64,000 nt of DNA from Amycolatopsis solani (GCF_033441515.1 NZ_JAWQJT010000003.1:1736001-1800000); one strand, 5' to 3'; positions 1 through 9,300 are shown, counted from the stretch's first letter. Program-made: numbers and translations. Notes: generated from the sequence alone by a model not told the origin.

Positions 1-1170
1 GGTGAAGTGCTCGTGCAGGTGGTCGACCCACTCGATGGACCGGTCCGCGTCGGTGCCCGACACCGCCACGAAGTCGAACATCGACAGGTGCCGGACGAGC
101 TCGCAGAGCCCGACCCCGCCGGCGTGCGGGCACACCGGCACGCCGAACTTGGCGGCCAGCAGCAGGATCGCCAGGTTCTCGTTGAAGCCGCCGACGCGGG
201 CGGCGTCCAGCTGCAGCACCGAAATCGCGCCGGCCTGCAGGAGCTGCTTGAAGACGACGCGGTTCTGGACGTGCTCGCCGGTGGCGACGCGGATCGGCGC
301 AAGCGCTTTCGCGATCGCCGCGTGGCCGAGGACGTCGTCCGGGGACGTCGGCTCCTCGATCCAGTACGGGTCGTACGGCGCGAGCTCGGTCATCCAGTCG
401 ACCGCGGCGGAGACGTCCCAGCGCTGGTTGGCGTCGACGGCGATGCGGATGCCGTCGCCGACCGTCTCGCGGGCCAGCTTCATCCGGCGGACGTCGTCCC
501 CGAGGTTGCCGCCGACCTTGAGCTTGATCATCCCGAAGCCGTCCGCGACGGCCTGCTCGGCGAGCCGCACGAGCTTCGCGTCGGCGTACCCGAGCCAGCC
601 GGGTGACGTGCTGTAGGCGCGGTAGCCGTGCGCTTCGAGCTGGTTCGCGCGCTCTTCGCGGCCCGGCTCGGCGGCGCGCAGGATCTCCAGGGCTTCGGCC
701 TCGGTCAGCGCGTCGGACAGGTACCGGAAGTCCACGAGGGAGACCAGTTCTTCCGGGGTCATCCGCGCCGCGAACCGCCAGACCGGGAGGCCGGCGCGGC
801 GCGCGGCGAGGTCCCACGCGGCGTTGACCACCGCCCCGACGGCCATGTGCGCGACGCCCTTTTCCGGGCCCAGCCAGCGGAACTGCGAGTCGCCGACGAG
901 CGTGCGGGACAGGTCGCCGAGCGCGGCCGCGTCCTCCGGGACGTCCCGGCCGACGACGTGCGGGGCGAGCGCGCGGATGGCGGCGGCCTGGACGTCGTTG
1001 CCGCGGCCGATGGTGAACGCGAGGCCGTAGCCGTCCGGGCCGCCGTCGGTGTGCAGCACGACGTAGGCCGCGGAGTAGTCCGGATCGGGGTTCATCGCGT
1101 CCGAGCCGTCGAGCTCCCGGGACGTCGGGAACCGGACGTCGAGGACCTCCATGCCGATGATCTTCGCCAT
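1..1170 (-). CDS. L-fuconate dehydratase-like enolase superfamily enzyme (3' end cut by window)
   Basis: Predicted to dehydrate L-fuconate to 2-keto-3-deoxy-L-fuconate in cytosolic sugar-acid catabolism. I translated the minus strand from the ATG at 1170; the frame stays open for 390 codons to the window edge, so about 45 residues should be missing. Visible enolase-superfamily features are the IKLKVGG lysine motif, VDANQRW and IEEPTSPDD metal-ligand segments, TGEHVQNR, and near the edge [19 protein letters not shown], which closely resembles the conserved C-terminal part of fuconate dehydratases. It begins 2 bases after the FAH-family hydrolase stops, so the two are cotranscribed. A related sugar-acid dehydratase remains possible. 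Confidence 0.85.
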   Translation of the reverse strand, partial: MAKIIGMEVLDVRFPTSRELDGSDAMNPDPDYSAAYVVLHTDGGPDGYGLAFTIGRGNDVQAAAIRALAPHVVGRDVPEDAAALGDLSRTLVGDSQFRWLGPEKGVAHMAVGAVVNAAWDLAARRAGLPVWRFAARMTPEELVSLVDFRYLSDALTEAEALEILRAAEPGREERANQLEAHGYRAYSTSPGWLGYADAKLVRLAEQAVADGFGMIKLKVGGNLGDDVRRMKLARETVGDGIRIAVDANQRWDVSAAVDWMTELAPYDPYWIEEPTSPDDVLGHAAIAKALAPIRVATGEHVQNRVVFKQLLQAGAISVLQLDAARVGGFNENLAILLLAAKFGVPVCPHAGGVGLCELVRHLSMFDFVAVSGTDADRSIEWVDHLHEHFT

Positions 1171-1172
1171 GG

Positions 1173-2024
1173 TCAGGCCTGCCTCGCGACCTGGCGCTGG
1201 CGCCCGAGGCCGTCGATCTCGAGCTCGATCACGTCGCCGTCGCGCAGGTACGGCTTCGGGTCGGGCTGCCCGAGCGCGACGCCTTCGGGCGTGCCGGTGT
1301 TGATCAGGTCGCCGGGGCGCAGCACCATGACCTGGCTCAGGTGGTGGACGATCTCGGCCACGGAGAAGATCATGTCCTTGGTGCTCGAATCCTGCTTCTT
1401 CTCGCCGTTGATCCACAGGCGCAGGCCGAGGTCCTGCGGGTCCGGCACCTCGCCCGCCGGCACCAGCACCGGGCCGAGCGGGTTGAAGTTCTCGCAGGAC
1501 TTGCCCTTGTCCCACTGGGCGGTGCGGAACTGCAGCTCGCGCTCGGAGACGTCGTTCGACACGACGTAGCCGGCGACGTGCTCCAGGGCCTCCTCGACGC
1601 TGCCGAGGTAGCGGGCGGTCTTGCCGATGACGACGCCGAGCTCGACCTCCCAGTCCGTGCTGGCCGAGCCACGCGGGATGAGGACGTCGTCGCCGGGGCC
1701 GACCACGACGTCCGGCGCCTTCATGAAGACGACCGGCTCGGTGGGCGGGGTCGCGCCGGTTTCCTCGGCGTGGCGGCGGTAGTTCATGCCGATGCAGACG
1801 ACCTTGCCGGGCTGGGCGATCGGCGAGCCCACGCGCAGGCCCTCGACATCGGCTCTCGGCAGCTCCCCGGCGGCGAGCGCGGCGGCCGCGCGCGCGATCC
1901 CGTCCGCGGCGAAGAAGCCGCCGTCGACGTCGGCGGTCAGCCCGCCCAGCTCGTAGGTGGTGCCGTCGCCGTCCCGCACGAACGGACGCTCGCTTCCCGG
2001 CTCTCCGAGGCGCACTAGCTGCAC
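1173..2024 (-). CDS. Fumarylacetoacetate hydrolase-family protein, probable 2,4-diketo-3-deoxy-L-fuconate hydrolase
   Basis: Probably cleaves a diketo sugar acid in the same pathway as the downstream dehydratase. The FAH fold is clear: [12 protein letters not shown], the metal-binding [12 protein letters not shown] segment (acidic residues of the E-x-E...D site), [25 protein letters not shown] and [12 protein letters not shown]. The longest frame begins at 2045, but AAGGGA lies just upstream of the GTG at 2024, giving a 283-residue protein starting [10 protein letters not shown] prefer that start. It is the first gene of the operon and sits about 30 bases downstream of a GntR-like palindrome. 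The exact substrate is inferred from the neighbour. Confidence 0.85.
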   Translation of the reverse strand: MQLVRLGEPGSERPFVRDGDGTTYELGGLTADVDGGFFAADGIARAAAALAAGELPRADVEGLRVGSPIAQPGKVVCIGMNYRRHAEETGATPPTEPVVFMKAPDVVVGPGDDVLIPRGSASTDWEVELGVVIGKTARYLGSVEEALEHVAGYVVSNDVSERELQFRTAQWDKGKSCENFNPLGPVLVPAGEVPDPQDLGLRLWINGEKKQDSSTKDMIFSVAEIVHHLSQVMVLRPGDLINTGTPEGVALGQPDPKPYLRDGDVIELEIDGLGRQRQVARQA

Positions 2025-2052
2025 GGAAGTTCCCTTCACCCACACCGACCAG

Positions 2053-2063
2053 ACATCCGATGT
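2053..2063. promoter_or_regulatory. GntR/FadR-type operator candidate
   Basis: ACATCCGATGT is palindromic apart from its central base and sits about 30 bases upstream of the hydrolase start. ATACATC/GATGTAT-type palindromes are typical targets of GntR (FCD) regulators of sugar-acid operons. The cognate regulator is not identifiable here. Confidence 0.5.
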
Positions 2064-2227
2064 ATATCGCAGTCGCGAGCCTCGATCTAGAGTCAGCGGC
2101 GAATCGACCGGAAATTGGTCGGATCAGTATCGGTTCATGCTCGTTTGAGCACGGGGTGTCACCGATCACAGCCGGAATAGCACCGGCGCCGGCGTCGCTG
2201 GTCGGAACCAGGACCGGGAGGAGGCCG

Positions 2228-3454
2228 ATGACCACCACGGCGGAACGTACCGCGACCAGCAGGCGCGCGCAGCTGAAGTTCGTCCTCATCCTGGGTGGTC
2301 TCTCGGCGTTCGGGCCGCTGTCGATCGACATGTACCTGCCCGCCCTCCCCCGGATGGCCGAGGACCTGCGCGCGGCGGACTCGACGGTCCAGCTGACGCT
2401 GAGCGCGTTCATCGTCGGACTGGCACTGGGCCAGCTGGTGCTCGGCCCGCTGTCGGACGCGCTGGGCCGCCGCCGCCCGCTGCTCGCGGGGCTCGTGCTC
2501 TACGTCGTGGGTTCGGTGCTGTGCGCGGTGAGCCCGGACGCGTGGCTGCTGGTCGGCGCCCGGTTCGTCCAGTCACTCGGCGCGGCCGCGGGCGTCGTCA
2601 TCGCGCGGGCCACCGTCCGCGACCTCTACTCCGGCACCGCGATGACGAAGTTCTTCTCGACGCTGATGCTGGTCAGCGGCCTGGCCCCGATCCTGGCCCC
2701 GCTGATCGGCGGGCAGCTGCTGAACTGGACGTCCTGGCGCGGGGTGTTCGTCGCGCTGACGGTGTTCGGCGCGGTGCTGCTGGCGGTGGTGGTGTTCTTC
2801 CTGCCGGAGCCGTCCCCGGTCCGGGTCCCCGCGCGGCTGGGCCAGGTGATGCGGACGTACGGGCGGCTGGTGGCCGATCGGTCGTTCGCGGGGTACGCGC
2901 TGGCGTCGGGGCTGCTGTTCGCGTCGATGTTCGCCTACATCTCGGGGTCGTCGTTCGCGCTGCAGGGCGTGTACGGGCTCAGTCCGCAGGCGTACAGCGT
3001 GGTCTTCGGCGTCAACGGCGTCGGCATCGTGCTGGCGGGCCAGCTCAACGGACGGCTCGTCGGCCGGGTGTCCGAGCGGGCGTTGTTGTCGTCAGGGCTG
3101 CTGCTCGGCGTCGTCGGCGGGGCGTTCGTGCTGGCGTCGGCGGTGTTCCGGGCGCCGCTGGCGTTGCTGCTGGTGTCGTTGTTCCTGCTGGTGTCGAGCA
3201 TCGGGCTGGTGATGCCGAACGCGAGTTCGCTGGCGCTGGCCTCGCACGCCCGGTCGGCGGGGGCGGCCTCGGCGTTGCTGGGGGTGCTGCAGTTCGTGGT
3301 GGGCGCGGCGGCGACGCCTTTGGTGGGACTGGGCGGGCCGGGCACCGCGGTGCCGATGGCGGCGACCATGGCGGGGTTCGCGGTTTTGGCTTTGGTGGCC
3401 TACCTGGTGCTGACGCGGAAAAGTCAGCCCGCCGGTTTGATCGGCGAAGCCTGA
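2228..3454 (+). CDS. MFS multidrug transporter, Bcr/CflA subfamily
   Basis: Predicted 12-segment drug:proton antiporter of the cytoplasmic membrane, 408 residues. The first loop [19 protein letters not shown] and the following [18 protein letters not shown] are hallmarks of Bcr/CflA exporters. The open frame extends upstream to 2060, but the ATG at 2228 is preceded by GGGAGGAGG at good distance and gives the expected N-terminus ([11 protein letters not shown]) before the first helix. It is divergent from the sugar-acid operon and convergent with the FAD reductase. The substrate cannot be read from the sequence. Confidence 0.9.
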   Translation: MTTTAERTATSRRAQLKFVLILGGLSAFGPLSIDMYLPALPRMAEDLRAADSTVQLTLSAFIVGLALGQLVLGPLSDALGRRRPLLAGLVLYVVGSVLCAVSPDAWLLVGARFVQSLGAAAGVVIARATVRDLYSGTAMTKFFSTLMLVSGLAPILAPLIGGQLLNWTSWRGVFVALTVFGAVLLAVVVFFLPEPSPVRVPARLGQVMRTYGRLVADRSFAGYALASGLLFASMFAYISGSSFALQGVYGLSPQAYSVVFGVNGVGIVLAGQLNGRLVGRVSERALLSSGLLLGVVGGAFVLASAVFRAPLALLLVSLFLLVSSIGLVMPNASSLALASHARSAGAASALLGVLQFVVGAAATPLVGLGGPGTAVPMAATMAGFAVLALVAYLVLTRKSQPAGLIGEA

Positions 3455-3473
3455 TTCCCGAACGGGGCCCTCT

Positions 3474-4697
3474 TCAGGTCAGCGAGGCCAATTCCGCCGT
3501 CTTGAGCTGCTCCGCCGTCACCTTCGCGCGGCCGTCGACCAGCGCGCTCAGCGCGTCGCCGTCGTCCCACATGTTCACGTTCATCGCCGCCGCGACTTCG
3601 CCGTCGCGGAGCCAGAACGCCGTGAACTCCCGCGATGCCAGGTCTCCTCGCACCACCAGCTCGTCCGACGCCGGGTCCGCGAGACCGCGGTACTCGCACC
3701 CCAGGTCGTACTGGTCGGTGAAGAAGTACGGCGAGGCCAGGAAAGGCTCGTTCTCCCCCAGCAGGTTCCGCGCCACGTGCGCGCCCTGGTCCTTCGCGTT
3801 CGCCCAGTGCTCCACCCGGATGCGACGCCCGTAGCGCGGGTGGAAGTGGGCCGCGATGTCGCCCACCGCGTACACGTCCGGGGCCGCCGTGCGCAGGCCC
3901 GCGTCCACGCTGACGCCGCCGTCGTCGGACAGTTCCAGGCCCGCCGCGTGGGCCAGCTCCACCCGCGGGGCCGCGCCGACCGCGACCAGGACCACGTCCG
4001 CCAGCAACTCTTCGCCGTTGCCAAGCCGGACGCCGCGGACGCCGTCCGGGCCGCCCGTGATCTCCGCGACCTGCTCGCCGAGGCGGTAGTGCACGCCGTG
4101 GGAAACGTGCAGGTCGCGGAAGACGCCACCGATCGTCTCGCCGATGACGTTCGCCAGCGGGACCGGGACCGGGTCGACCACCGTCACGTCCGCGTCGTGC
4201 GTGCGGGCCGCCGCGGCCGCCTCGGAGCCGATCCAGCCGGCGCCGACGATGACCACCCGCTCCGCCTCCGCGAACGCCGAACGCAGCTTCAGCGCGTCGT
4301 CCAGGGTCCGCAGCGTGTACAGCCCGGGCAGGTCGCCGCCCGGGACCGGCAGCGACCGCGGGCGGGAGCCGGTCGCGAGGACCAGGCGGTCGTAGCGGTG
4401 CTCGCCGCCGGTGTCGTCGAGGACCAGGCGGGCGCCCAGCTCGACGCGGGTCGCCGTGACGCCGGGGCTGAAGCGGATGTCCTTCTCGGCGTAGAACTTC
4501 TCTTCGTGCACCCAGTCGGGTTCGTCGGCGGTGCCCTGGAGCACGCCCTTCGACAGCGGCGGCAGCTCGTACGGGCGGTGCGGGTCCGAGCCCATCAACA
4601 GGACGTCACCGGCGTAACCGCGTTCTCGCAACGCGGCCGCGGCGGACGCCCCGCCCAGTCCCGCACCGACGACGACGATCTTCCGCGGCTCCGACAT
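3474..4697 (-). CDS. NAD(P)/FAD-dependent oxidoreductase, ferredoxin/rubredoxin reductase type
   Basis: A 407-residue pyridine-nucleotide-disulfide family reductase, probably passing electrons from NAD(P)H to a ferredoxin that serves a P450 or oxygenase. It has the FAD-binding VVVGAGLGGASAAAAL at the N-terminus, a second Rossmann motif VIVGAGWIGSEAAAAA near residue 150 for NAD(P), the APDVYAVGDIA flavin motif, and a C-terminal reductase domain. The ATG at 4697 has GGGAGG upstream, and the extra 33 codons of the longer frame have no family counterpart. No ferredoxin or oxygenase gene is adjacent, so the partner is unknown. Confidence 0.88.
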   Translation of the reverse strand: MSEPRKIVVVGAGLGGASAAAALRERGYAGDVLLMGSDPHRPYELPPLSKGVLQGTADEPDWVHEEKFYAEKDIRFSPGVTATRVELGARLVLDDTGGEHRYDRLVLATGSRPRSLPVPGGDLPGLYTLRTLDDALKLRSAFAEAERVVIVGAGWIGSEAAAAARTHDADVTVVDPVPVPLANVIGETIGGVFRDLHVSHGVHYRLGEQVAEITGGPDGVRGVRLGNGEELLADVVLVAVGAAPRVELAHAAGLELSDDGGVSVDAGLRTAAPDVYAVGDIAAHFHPRYGRRIRVEHWANAKDQGAHVARNLLGENEPFLASPYFFTDQYDLGCEYRGLADPASDELVVRGDLASREFTAFWLRDGEVAAAMNVNMWDDGDALSALVDGRAKVTAEQLKTAELASLT

Positions 4698-4904
4698 CAG
4701 CGACCTCCCACGACGACGAGACGGTGCGGACGGTACTCCGGAACCGGCCGCGCCACGACCGGTGGATACGCCGGAAATCCGCGAAGCGCAAGACAAAACC
4801 CACGAGTAGGCAGATCGGGTGAACCGGCGTCATAGCGCCGCCACGGCCCCCTCCCACCCACGCACGAAGCACGATCGACGAAGGAAATTCGGAGGGCGGC
4901 GACC

Positions 4905-5108
4905 ATGAGTCGGGGCGAGTGGTCGATCGGCTGCCGCGATCTGGCCGGCAGGCGCAGGGACGTGACGGTGTTCGTCAGCAACGACAAGGTGGTGCTGGTC
5001 GCGCCACCCGGCGAGGCGGCGGTGCTCGGGCCGCTCGACGTCGGACGGCTGCGGGCCGCGTTGCGGGATGCTGTTGTCGCGACGGCGGACGAGACGGCCC
5101 AAACCTGA
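4905..5108 (+). CDS. Small conserved-looking hypothetical protein (67 aa)
   Basis: Function not recognised. The ATG follows a GGAGGGCGG ribosome-binding site, and the product (start MSRGEWSIGCRDLAGRR) has a compact alpha/beta character: a strand-rich middle (DVTVFVSNDKVVLVAPP), then a helix ending DAVVATADETAQT. There is no signal peptide or membrane segment. It lies alone, divergent from the FAD reductase and 59 bases before the acyl-reductase gene. Codon use matches the neighbours, which supports real coding. Confidence 0.6.
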   Translation: MSRGEWSIGCRDLAGRRRDVTVFVSNDKVVLVAPPGEAAVLGPLDVGRLRAALRDAVVATADETAQT

Positions 5109-5120
5109 CAACTACCGTTT

Positions 5121-5134
5121 CTACTTATCAGTAG
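5121..5134. promoter_or_regulatory. Palindromic operator candidate upstream of the two-domain reductase
   Basis: CTACTTATCAGTAG has 5-bp arms CTACT/AGTAG around a 4-bp centre, in an AT-rich island of otherwise GC-rich DNA, 33 bases before the ATG at 5168. TetR-family proteins that control lipid genes commonly use such sites. This is inference only; no tetR gene is adjacent. Confidence 0.4.
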
Positions 5135-5167
5135 GTTAGAGTCGGCCCTTGACGGAAGGGACCGGCC

Positions 5168-7147
5168 ATGACGACCTACTTCGTGACGGGTGCGACGGGC
5201 TTCATCGGGAAACGCCTGGTCGCGCGGTTGCTCCGGCGGCCGGAGACGTCCACCGTGCACGCGCTGGTGCGGGAGACCTCCCGCGAGCGGCTGACCGCGC
5301 TGAGCCGGGGCTGGGCGGGCGCGGACAAGCTGCACCCGGTGGTCGGCGACCTCGCCGAACCCCGGCTCGGCGTCGATCCCGAAGGGCTCGGGCACCTCGA
5401 CCACGTCGTCCACCTGGGCGCGGTCTACGACCTCACCGCGGGCGAAGAAGCCAACCGGCGCGCCAACGTCGAGGGCACCCGGCACCTGCTCGCCTTCGCC
5501 GCCGCGGCGCGGGCGGGGCTGGTGCACCACGTGTCGTCGATCGCCGTCGCGGGCGACCACACCGGGCGGTTCACCGAGGCCGACTTCGACCTGGGGCAGC
5601 GCTTCGGCTCGCCGTACCACGCGACGAAGTTCCAGGCCGAGAAGCTCGTCCGCGAGCAGGCCCTGCCCTTCCGCGTCTACCGGCCGTCCGCGGTCGTCGG
5701 CGACTCGCGCACCGGCGAGATGGACAAGGTCGACGGGCCCTACTTCTTCCTGCCCGCGATCTCGCGGCTGGCGGCGCTGCCCAGCCGCCTTCCGCTGGCC
5801 GCCCCCGATCTCGGCGCGACGAACCTGGTGCCCGTCGACTACGTCGTCGAGGCGATGGAGCACCTGATGCACCGGGACGCGCCTTCGGGCTCGACGTACC
5901 ACCTCGCGGCCGCGCGGCCGCAGTCGCTCAACTCCGTCTACAACGCCTTCGCGCGCGCCGCCGGCGGGCCGGTGATCCGGGCCGCGCTGCCCGCCCGGCC
6001 GTCCGGGGTGCTCCGGCGCGCGGGCGGACGGGTCGCCAAGGCGGCCGCGGCCGGGATCGACCGCCTGCCCGGCGGCCGGGCCACGCGGGCCGCCGTCCTG
6101 GAAGAGCTGGGCGTTCCGCTGGAAGTGCTGCCGCACCTGAGCATGCCCGTCGAGTTCGACACCGCCCGCACGACGACGGCGTTGTTCGGCAGCGGCATCG
6201 AACTCCCCGAACTGCGGGACTACGCGGCGCCGCTGTACCGGTACTGGCGGGCCCACCTCGACCCCGACCGCGCCCGCCGCACCCGCGGCCTGTCCGGGCG
6301 GACGGTGCTGATCACCGGCGCGTCGTCCGGGATCGGCCGGGCGTCGGCGCTCGCGGTGGCGCGCAAGGGCGCGAAAGTGATCCTCGTGGCCCGCCGCGCG
6401 TCGGAACTCGAAGAGGTGCGGGCGGAGATCCTCGCGGCGGGCGGCACCGCGGCGGCATACCCGTGCGACCTCACCGACGGCGACGCGGTCGACGCGCTCG
6501 TCAAGGACGTCCTCGGCGAGCACGGCGCGGTGGACGTGCTGGTGAACAACGCGGGCCGGTCGATCCGGCGTTCGGTCGCGCTGTCCACCGAACGGTTCCA
6601 CGACTTCGAGCGCACGATGGCCATCAACTACTTCGGCCCGGTGCGGCTGATCCTCGGGTTCCTGCCGTCGATGACCGCGCGCCGGTTCGGCCACGTCGTC
6701 AACGTGACGACCCAGGGCCTGCAGACCGACACCCCGCGCTTCTCCGCGTACCTGGCGTCGAAGGCGGCGCTGGAGGAGTTCGGGCTGGCGGCCGGGCGCG
6801 AGACGCTCTCCGACGGCGTCACGTTCACGTCGGTGCGGATGCCGCTGGTCCGGACGCCGATGATCGCGCCGACCGGCTACCGCGGTCTCCCGTCGAGCAG
6901 CCCGGAACGCGCGGCGGCCCTGGTCGTGAAGGCGTGCGAGGAGCGGCCGGAGGTGCTGAGCCTGCCCGAAGGCCGGGCGGCCGAGCTGGCGACGCTCGTC
7001 GCGCCGCGGCTCGCCCGCTTCACCGCGCACCTCGCGTATTCGGCGATGCGCGAGTCGGCGCCCGAGGCCCGCGACCTGCCCCGCCGGCCCGCGCCGGCGT
7101 CGATCGCGGCGGCGGTGACCCGCTCGATCTGGCGCCGTCGTGCTTGA
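5168..7147 (+). CDS. Two-domain SDR protein: N-terminal extended SDR/acyl reductase plus C-terminal classical SDR
   Basis: A 659-residue cytosolic fusion. Residues 1-360 form an extended SDR with TGATGFIGKRL, then HHVSSIAVAG and a Y-x-x-x-K pair (SPYHATKFQAEK). From about residue 380 a classical SDR follows, with TGASSGIGRASA, LVNNAGRSIR and YLASKAALEEF. This order matches mycobacterial AcrA1-type fatty acyl-CoA reductases, in which the first domain reduces an acyl thioester and the second acts on the aldehyde or alcohol. An ATG with GACGGAAGGG upstream sets the start. Lipid or wax-ester metabolism is likely; the exact substrate is unknown. Confidence 0.82.
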   Translation: MTTYFVTGATGFIGKRLVARLLRRPETSTVHALVRETSRERLTALSRGWAGADKLHPVVGDLAEPRLGVDPEGLGHLDHVVHLGAVYDLTAGEEANRRANVEGTRHLLAFAAAARAGLVHHVSSIAVAGDHTGRFTEADFDLGQRFGSPYHATKFQAEKLVREQALPFRVYRPSAVVGDSRTGEMDKVDGPYFFLPAISRLAALPSRLPLAAPDLGATNLVPVDYVVEAMEHLMHRDAPSGSTYHLAAARPQSLNSVYNAFARAAGGPVIRAALPARPSGVLRRAGGRVAKAAAAGIDRLPGGRATRAAVLEELGVPLEVLPHLSMPVEFDTARTTTALFGSGIELPELRDYAAPLYRYWRAHLDPDRARRTRGLSGRTVLITGASSGIGRASALAVARKGAKVILVARRASELEEVRAEILAAGGTAAAYPCDLTDGDAVDALVKDVLGEHGAVDVLVNNAGRSIRRSVALSTERFHDFERTMAINYFGPVRLILGFLPSMTARRFGHVVNVTTQGLQTDTPRFSAYLASKAALEEFGLAAGRETLSDGVTFTSVRMPLVRTPMIAPTGYRGLPSSSPERAAALVVKACEERPEVLSLPEGRAAELATLVAPRLARFTAHLAYSAMRESAPEARDLPRRPAPASIAAAVTRSIWRRRA

Positions 7148-7209
7148 TCCCCGCGAATTCCGCCGAAACGCTGGCACGGCGGCGACGGTACTTCTACCCT
7201 CGCGCGAGT

Positions 7210-7227
7210 CCCGTACACCGGTACGGG
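7210..7227. promoter_or_regulatory. 18-bp inverted repeat upstream of a short ORF
   Basis: CCCGTAC and GTACGGG are perfect 7-bp arms around ACCG. The repeat lies 20 bases upstream of the short reading frame at 7248, where it could be an operator or an mRNA hairpin. No function can be assigned. Confidence 0.35.
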
Positions 7228-7247
7228 CGTGAACTGGGGAGTTCGAA

Positions 7248-7322
7248 ATGCCGGAAACCACCGCTGGGGCACGCGCCGACAAGACAGCCGAGATCGGCAC
7301 CGCACGGCCCACCATCGGGTGA
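7248..7322 (+). CDS. Candidate 24-residue small protein
   Basis: An ATG preceded by GGGGAG with six-base spacing opens a 24-codon frame (MPETTAGARADKTAEIGTAR then PTIG) that stops at TGA. The intergenic stretch 7148-7518 has no other gene. The frame has good initiation signals but only moderate codon bias (four A-ending codons), so it could be a leader peptide, a small regulator or chance. It lies just upstream of a long palindrome. Confidence 0.35.
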   Translation: MPETTAGARADKTAEIGTARPTIG

Positions 7323-7352
7323 ACCCGCGCCGGGCCGCCGCGCCCCCGCATG

Positions 7353-7403
7353 TAGTGAATGACTCATTCCTGTCGTCGGACGACAGGAATGAGTCATTCA
7401 CTA
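7353..7403. repeat. Dispersed palindromic repeat, copy 1 (23-bp arms)
   Basis: Perfect inverted repeat: a 23-bp arm (7353-7375) containing AATGACTCATTCCTGTCG, the 5-base spacer TCGGA, then the exact complement (7381-7403). A copy with 21-bp identical arms occurs at 45169-45215 and two variants at 55509 and 55704. It occupies the gap 7148-7518 upstream of the membrane-protein gene and could form a cruciform or a very stable RNA hairpin. Confidence 0.9.
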
Positions 7404-7518
7404 CGACCGGCCGCCCGGCGGGACGGACTTCGGGCCGGTGGTGCGGGCCATGCCGGTGACCGGTCCGGCCAGTACCATCGCTCCCGGGTGTGATCGGGGA
7501 GCGGAAGGCGGGCGAGGC

Positions 7519-9297
7519 GTGGACGTGGCGAGTCCTGCGCACGCCGCCGCGGAACCCGCGCCCCCGAAGGCTTCCCGGCCCCTGGTGCGCTGGGGGATCC
7601 ACGCCGGCTGGGTCGTGCTCCTCGCGCTGGCCACCGAACTGCGTGTCGGCCGCTTCGGGTTCCACCCCTCCGACCAGGGTTTCATCCTCGCGCAGGCGTG
7701 GCGCGTGCTGCACGGCGAAGTGCCGCACGCCGACATCATCTCCGCGCGCCCGCTCGGCTCCGCCGTGCTGCACGTCGTCGACTTCGCCCTCCCGATGCCG
7801 CTGTTCTTCGGGTCGAGCTTCCTGTCCATGATCGAGATCATCGTGGCGACGATCGCGTTCGCCGCGCTCGTCACCCGGCGCCGGGTGCTCGACTGGGGCC
7901 CGGGCATGACGGCGATGGTCGCGGCCGCGTCGCTGATCAACCTCAACGCCTTCCCGCTGATGGCCTGGCACACCGTCGACGGCATCGCGCTCACCGCGTG
8001 CGGTGCCTGGGCGCTCGACACCGGCCTGCGCACCGGCCGCGCGCTCGCCCGCCGCGGCGGGCTGGTGCTGCTCGGCTGCGCCGTGTTCGTGAAGCAGAGC
8101 TTCGCGCTGGCCGCCGTGATCGGCGTGCTGTGGCTGCTGCTGCACCCGGCCACCCGGACGGGCGCCCGGCGCGTGCTGCGGCTGCTGCTCGACCTGCTCG
8201 CGCTCGGCGCGCCCGGGCTGGCGTACGTGGCGTGGGTCGCCCTCGGCGGCGGGTTTTCCGAGATGGTCGAGCAGCTCACCGGTGGCGTGCCCGCGTACGG
8301 CGAACGGCTGCTCGGGCTGTGGCTGGCCGACCCCGAAGCGCTGACGCGGGCGCCGGTGCGCGAACTGGGGTTCTTCGCCGCGATCGCCGTGGTGCTGCTG
8401 GCCGTCCGGCTGCCCGGCGACCGGCTCGGCGCGGCCGGGCGGGCCGCGTCCTGGGTGCTGGTGCTCGCCGGGGCGGCCGCGGTGGTCTGGACCGTGGTCG
8501 ACGGCCGGTTCACCGGGTCCTCGCGCTGGGCCGACGTCCTGTGGTGGATCGTCGCGGTCAGCGTGCCGGTGAACGCGGCCGTGCGGCGGAAGGTGCCGTG
8601 GGCCGGCCTGCTCGTGCTCGCCACCGGGTTCATGACCAGCCTGTCGTGGGGCAACGACACGCCCACGCTGCTCACCGGCACCCTCGCGCTGACGGCGTTG
8701 CTGCTGCTGAGCCACCTCGTGCCGGCGCGGCCGCGGCTGGCGCGGCGCTGGGTGACCGCGACGGCCGGGCTGACCGCGGTCGCGGTGTGCGGCTGGGTCG
8801 TCGTCGCGCGCCACGACCAGGCGGCCTACCTCGACCTCGGGCACGACCGCTTGACCGCCGACCTCGGCGACGTCAGCCCGGCGATGGCCGGCATCCGCAC
8901 GAACCCCTCGACGTACGCCTACGTCCGGCAGATCCGCGACTGCCTAGACCGCTTCCCGGCCCCGCGGACGGCCGTCCTGCCGGACAACGCGTTCGCCTAC
9001 CCCGCCTTCGGCCTGACCAACCCGTTCCCGCTGGAATGGCCGCTGCCGCTGGAGATCGTCGGCGACGCACCCGAGCGGATGCTCGCGAAGAGCGACGAGC
9101 TGAACCGCGAAGGCGGCTACCTCGTGCTGTTCCAGACGGTGCCGAGCCGGCTACTGGCCACCGGCGGCCCGGTGCCGGCCGAGGTCCCCGCCGACACCCC
9201 GGTGTTCACCTACCTCGGGCTGGAGCGGGCGATCCAGGCCCGGCTCACCGGCCGTGTGGTGACCTGCGGCAGCTTCGTGGGCAAGTACGCACCCTGA
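7519..9297 (+). CDS. Polytopic membrane protein, GT-C-like
   Basis: A protein of about 592 residues with roughly ten hydrophobic segments. After the first helix comes a periplasmic loop with HPSDQGFILAQAWRVLHGE, an acidic residue followed by a helix as in GT-C-fold membrane glycosyltransferases (ArnT/PMT style). It ends in a soluble C-terminal part with YVRQIRDCLDRFP. The longest frame begins at 7438, but the GTG at 7519 has AAGGCGGGCGAGG just upstream and avoids a 27-residue unstructured extension. A lipid-linked sugar transferase role is possible but unproven; it could equally be an unclassified actinobacterial membrane protein. It is convergent with the MocR gene, 3 bases apart. Confidence 0.7.
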   Translation: MDVASPAHAAAEPAPPKASRPLVRWGIHAGWVVLLALATELRVGRFGFHPSDQGFILAQAWRVLHGEVPHADIISARPLGSAVLHVVDFALPMPLFFGSSFLSMIEIIVATIAFAALVTRRRVLDWGPGMTAMVAAASLINLNAFPLMAWHTVDGIALTACGAWALDTGLRTGRALARRGGLVLLGCAVFVKQSFALAAVIGVLWLLLHPATRTGARRVLRLLLDLLALGAPGLAYVAWVALGGGFSEMVEQLTGGVPAYGERLLGLWLADPEALTRAPVRELGFFAAIAVVLLAVRLPGDRLGAAGRAASWVLVLAGAAAVVWTVVDGRFTGSSRWADVLWWIVAVSVPVNAAVRRKVPWAGLLVLATGFMTSLSWGNDTPTLLTGTLALTALLLLSHLVPARPRLARRWVTATAGLTAVAVCGWVVVARHDQAAYLDLGHDRLTADLGDVSPAMAGIRTNPSTYAYVRQIRDCLDRFPAPRTAVLPDNAFAYPAFGLTNPFPLEWPLPLEIVGDAPERMLAKSDELNREGGYLVLFQTVPSRLLATGGPVPAEVPADTPVFTYLGLERAIQARLTGRVVTCGSFVGKYAP

Positions 9298-9300
9298 GCT

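Noticed and set aside
3451..3479. Terminator between the MFS and FAD reductase genes
   Set aside because: Only CCTGA/TCAGG pair, with a poorly matched interior; too weak to call.
4697..7351. 884-codon minus-strand open frame
   Set aside because: Antisense to the two-domain SDR gene; the translation is compositionally biased and lacks any fold signature.
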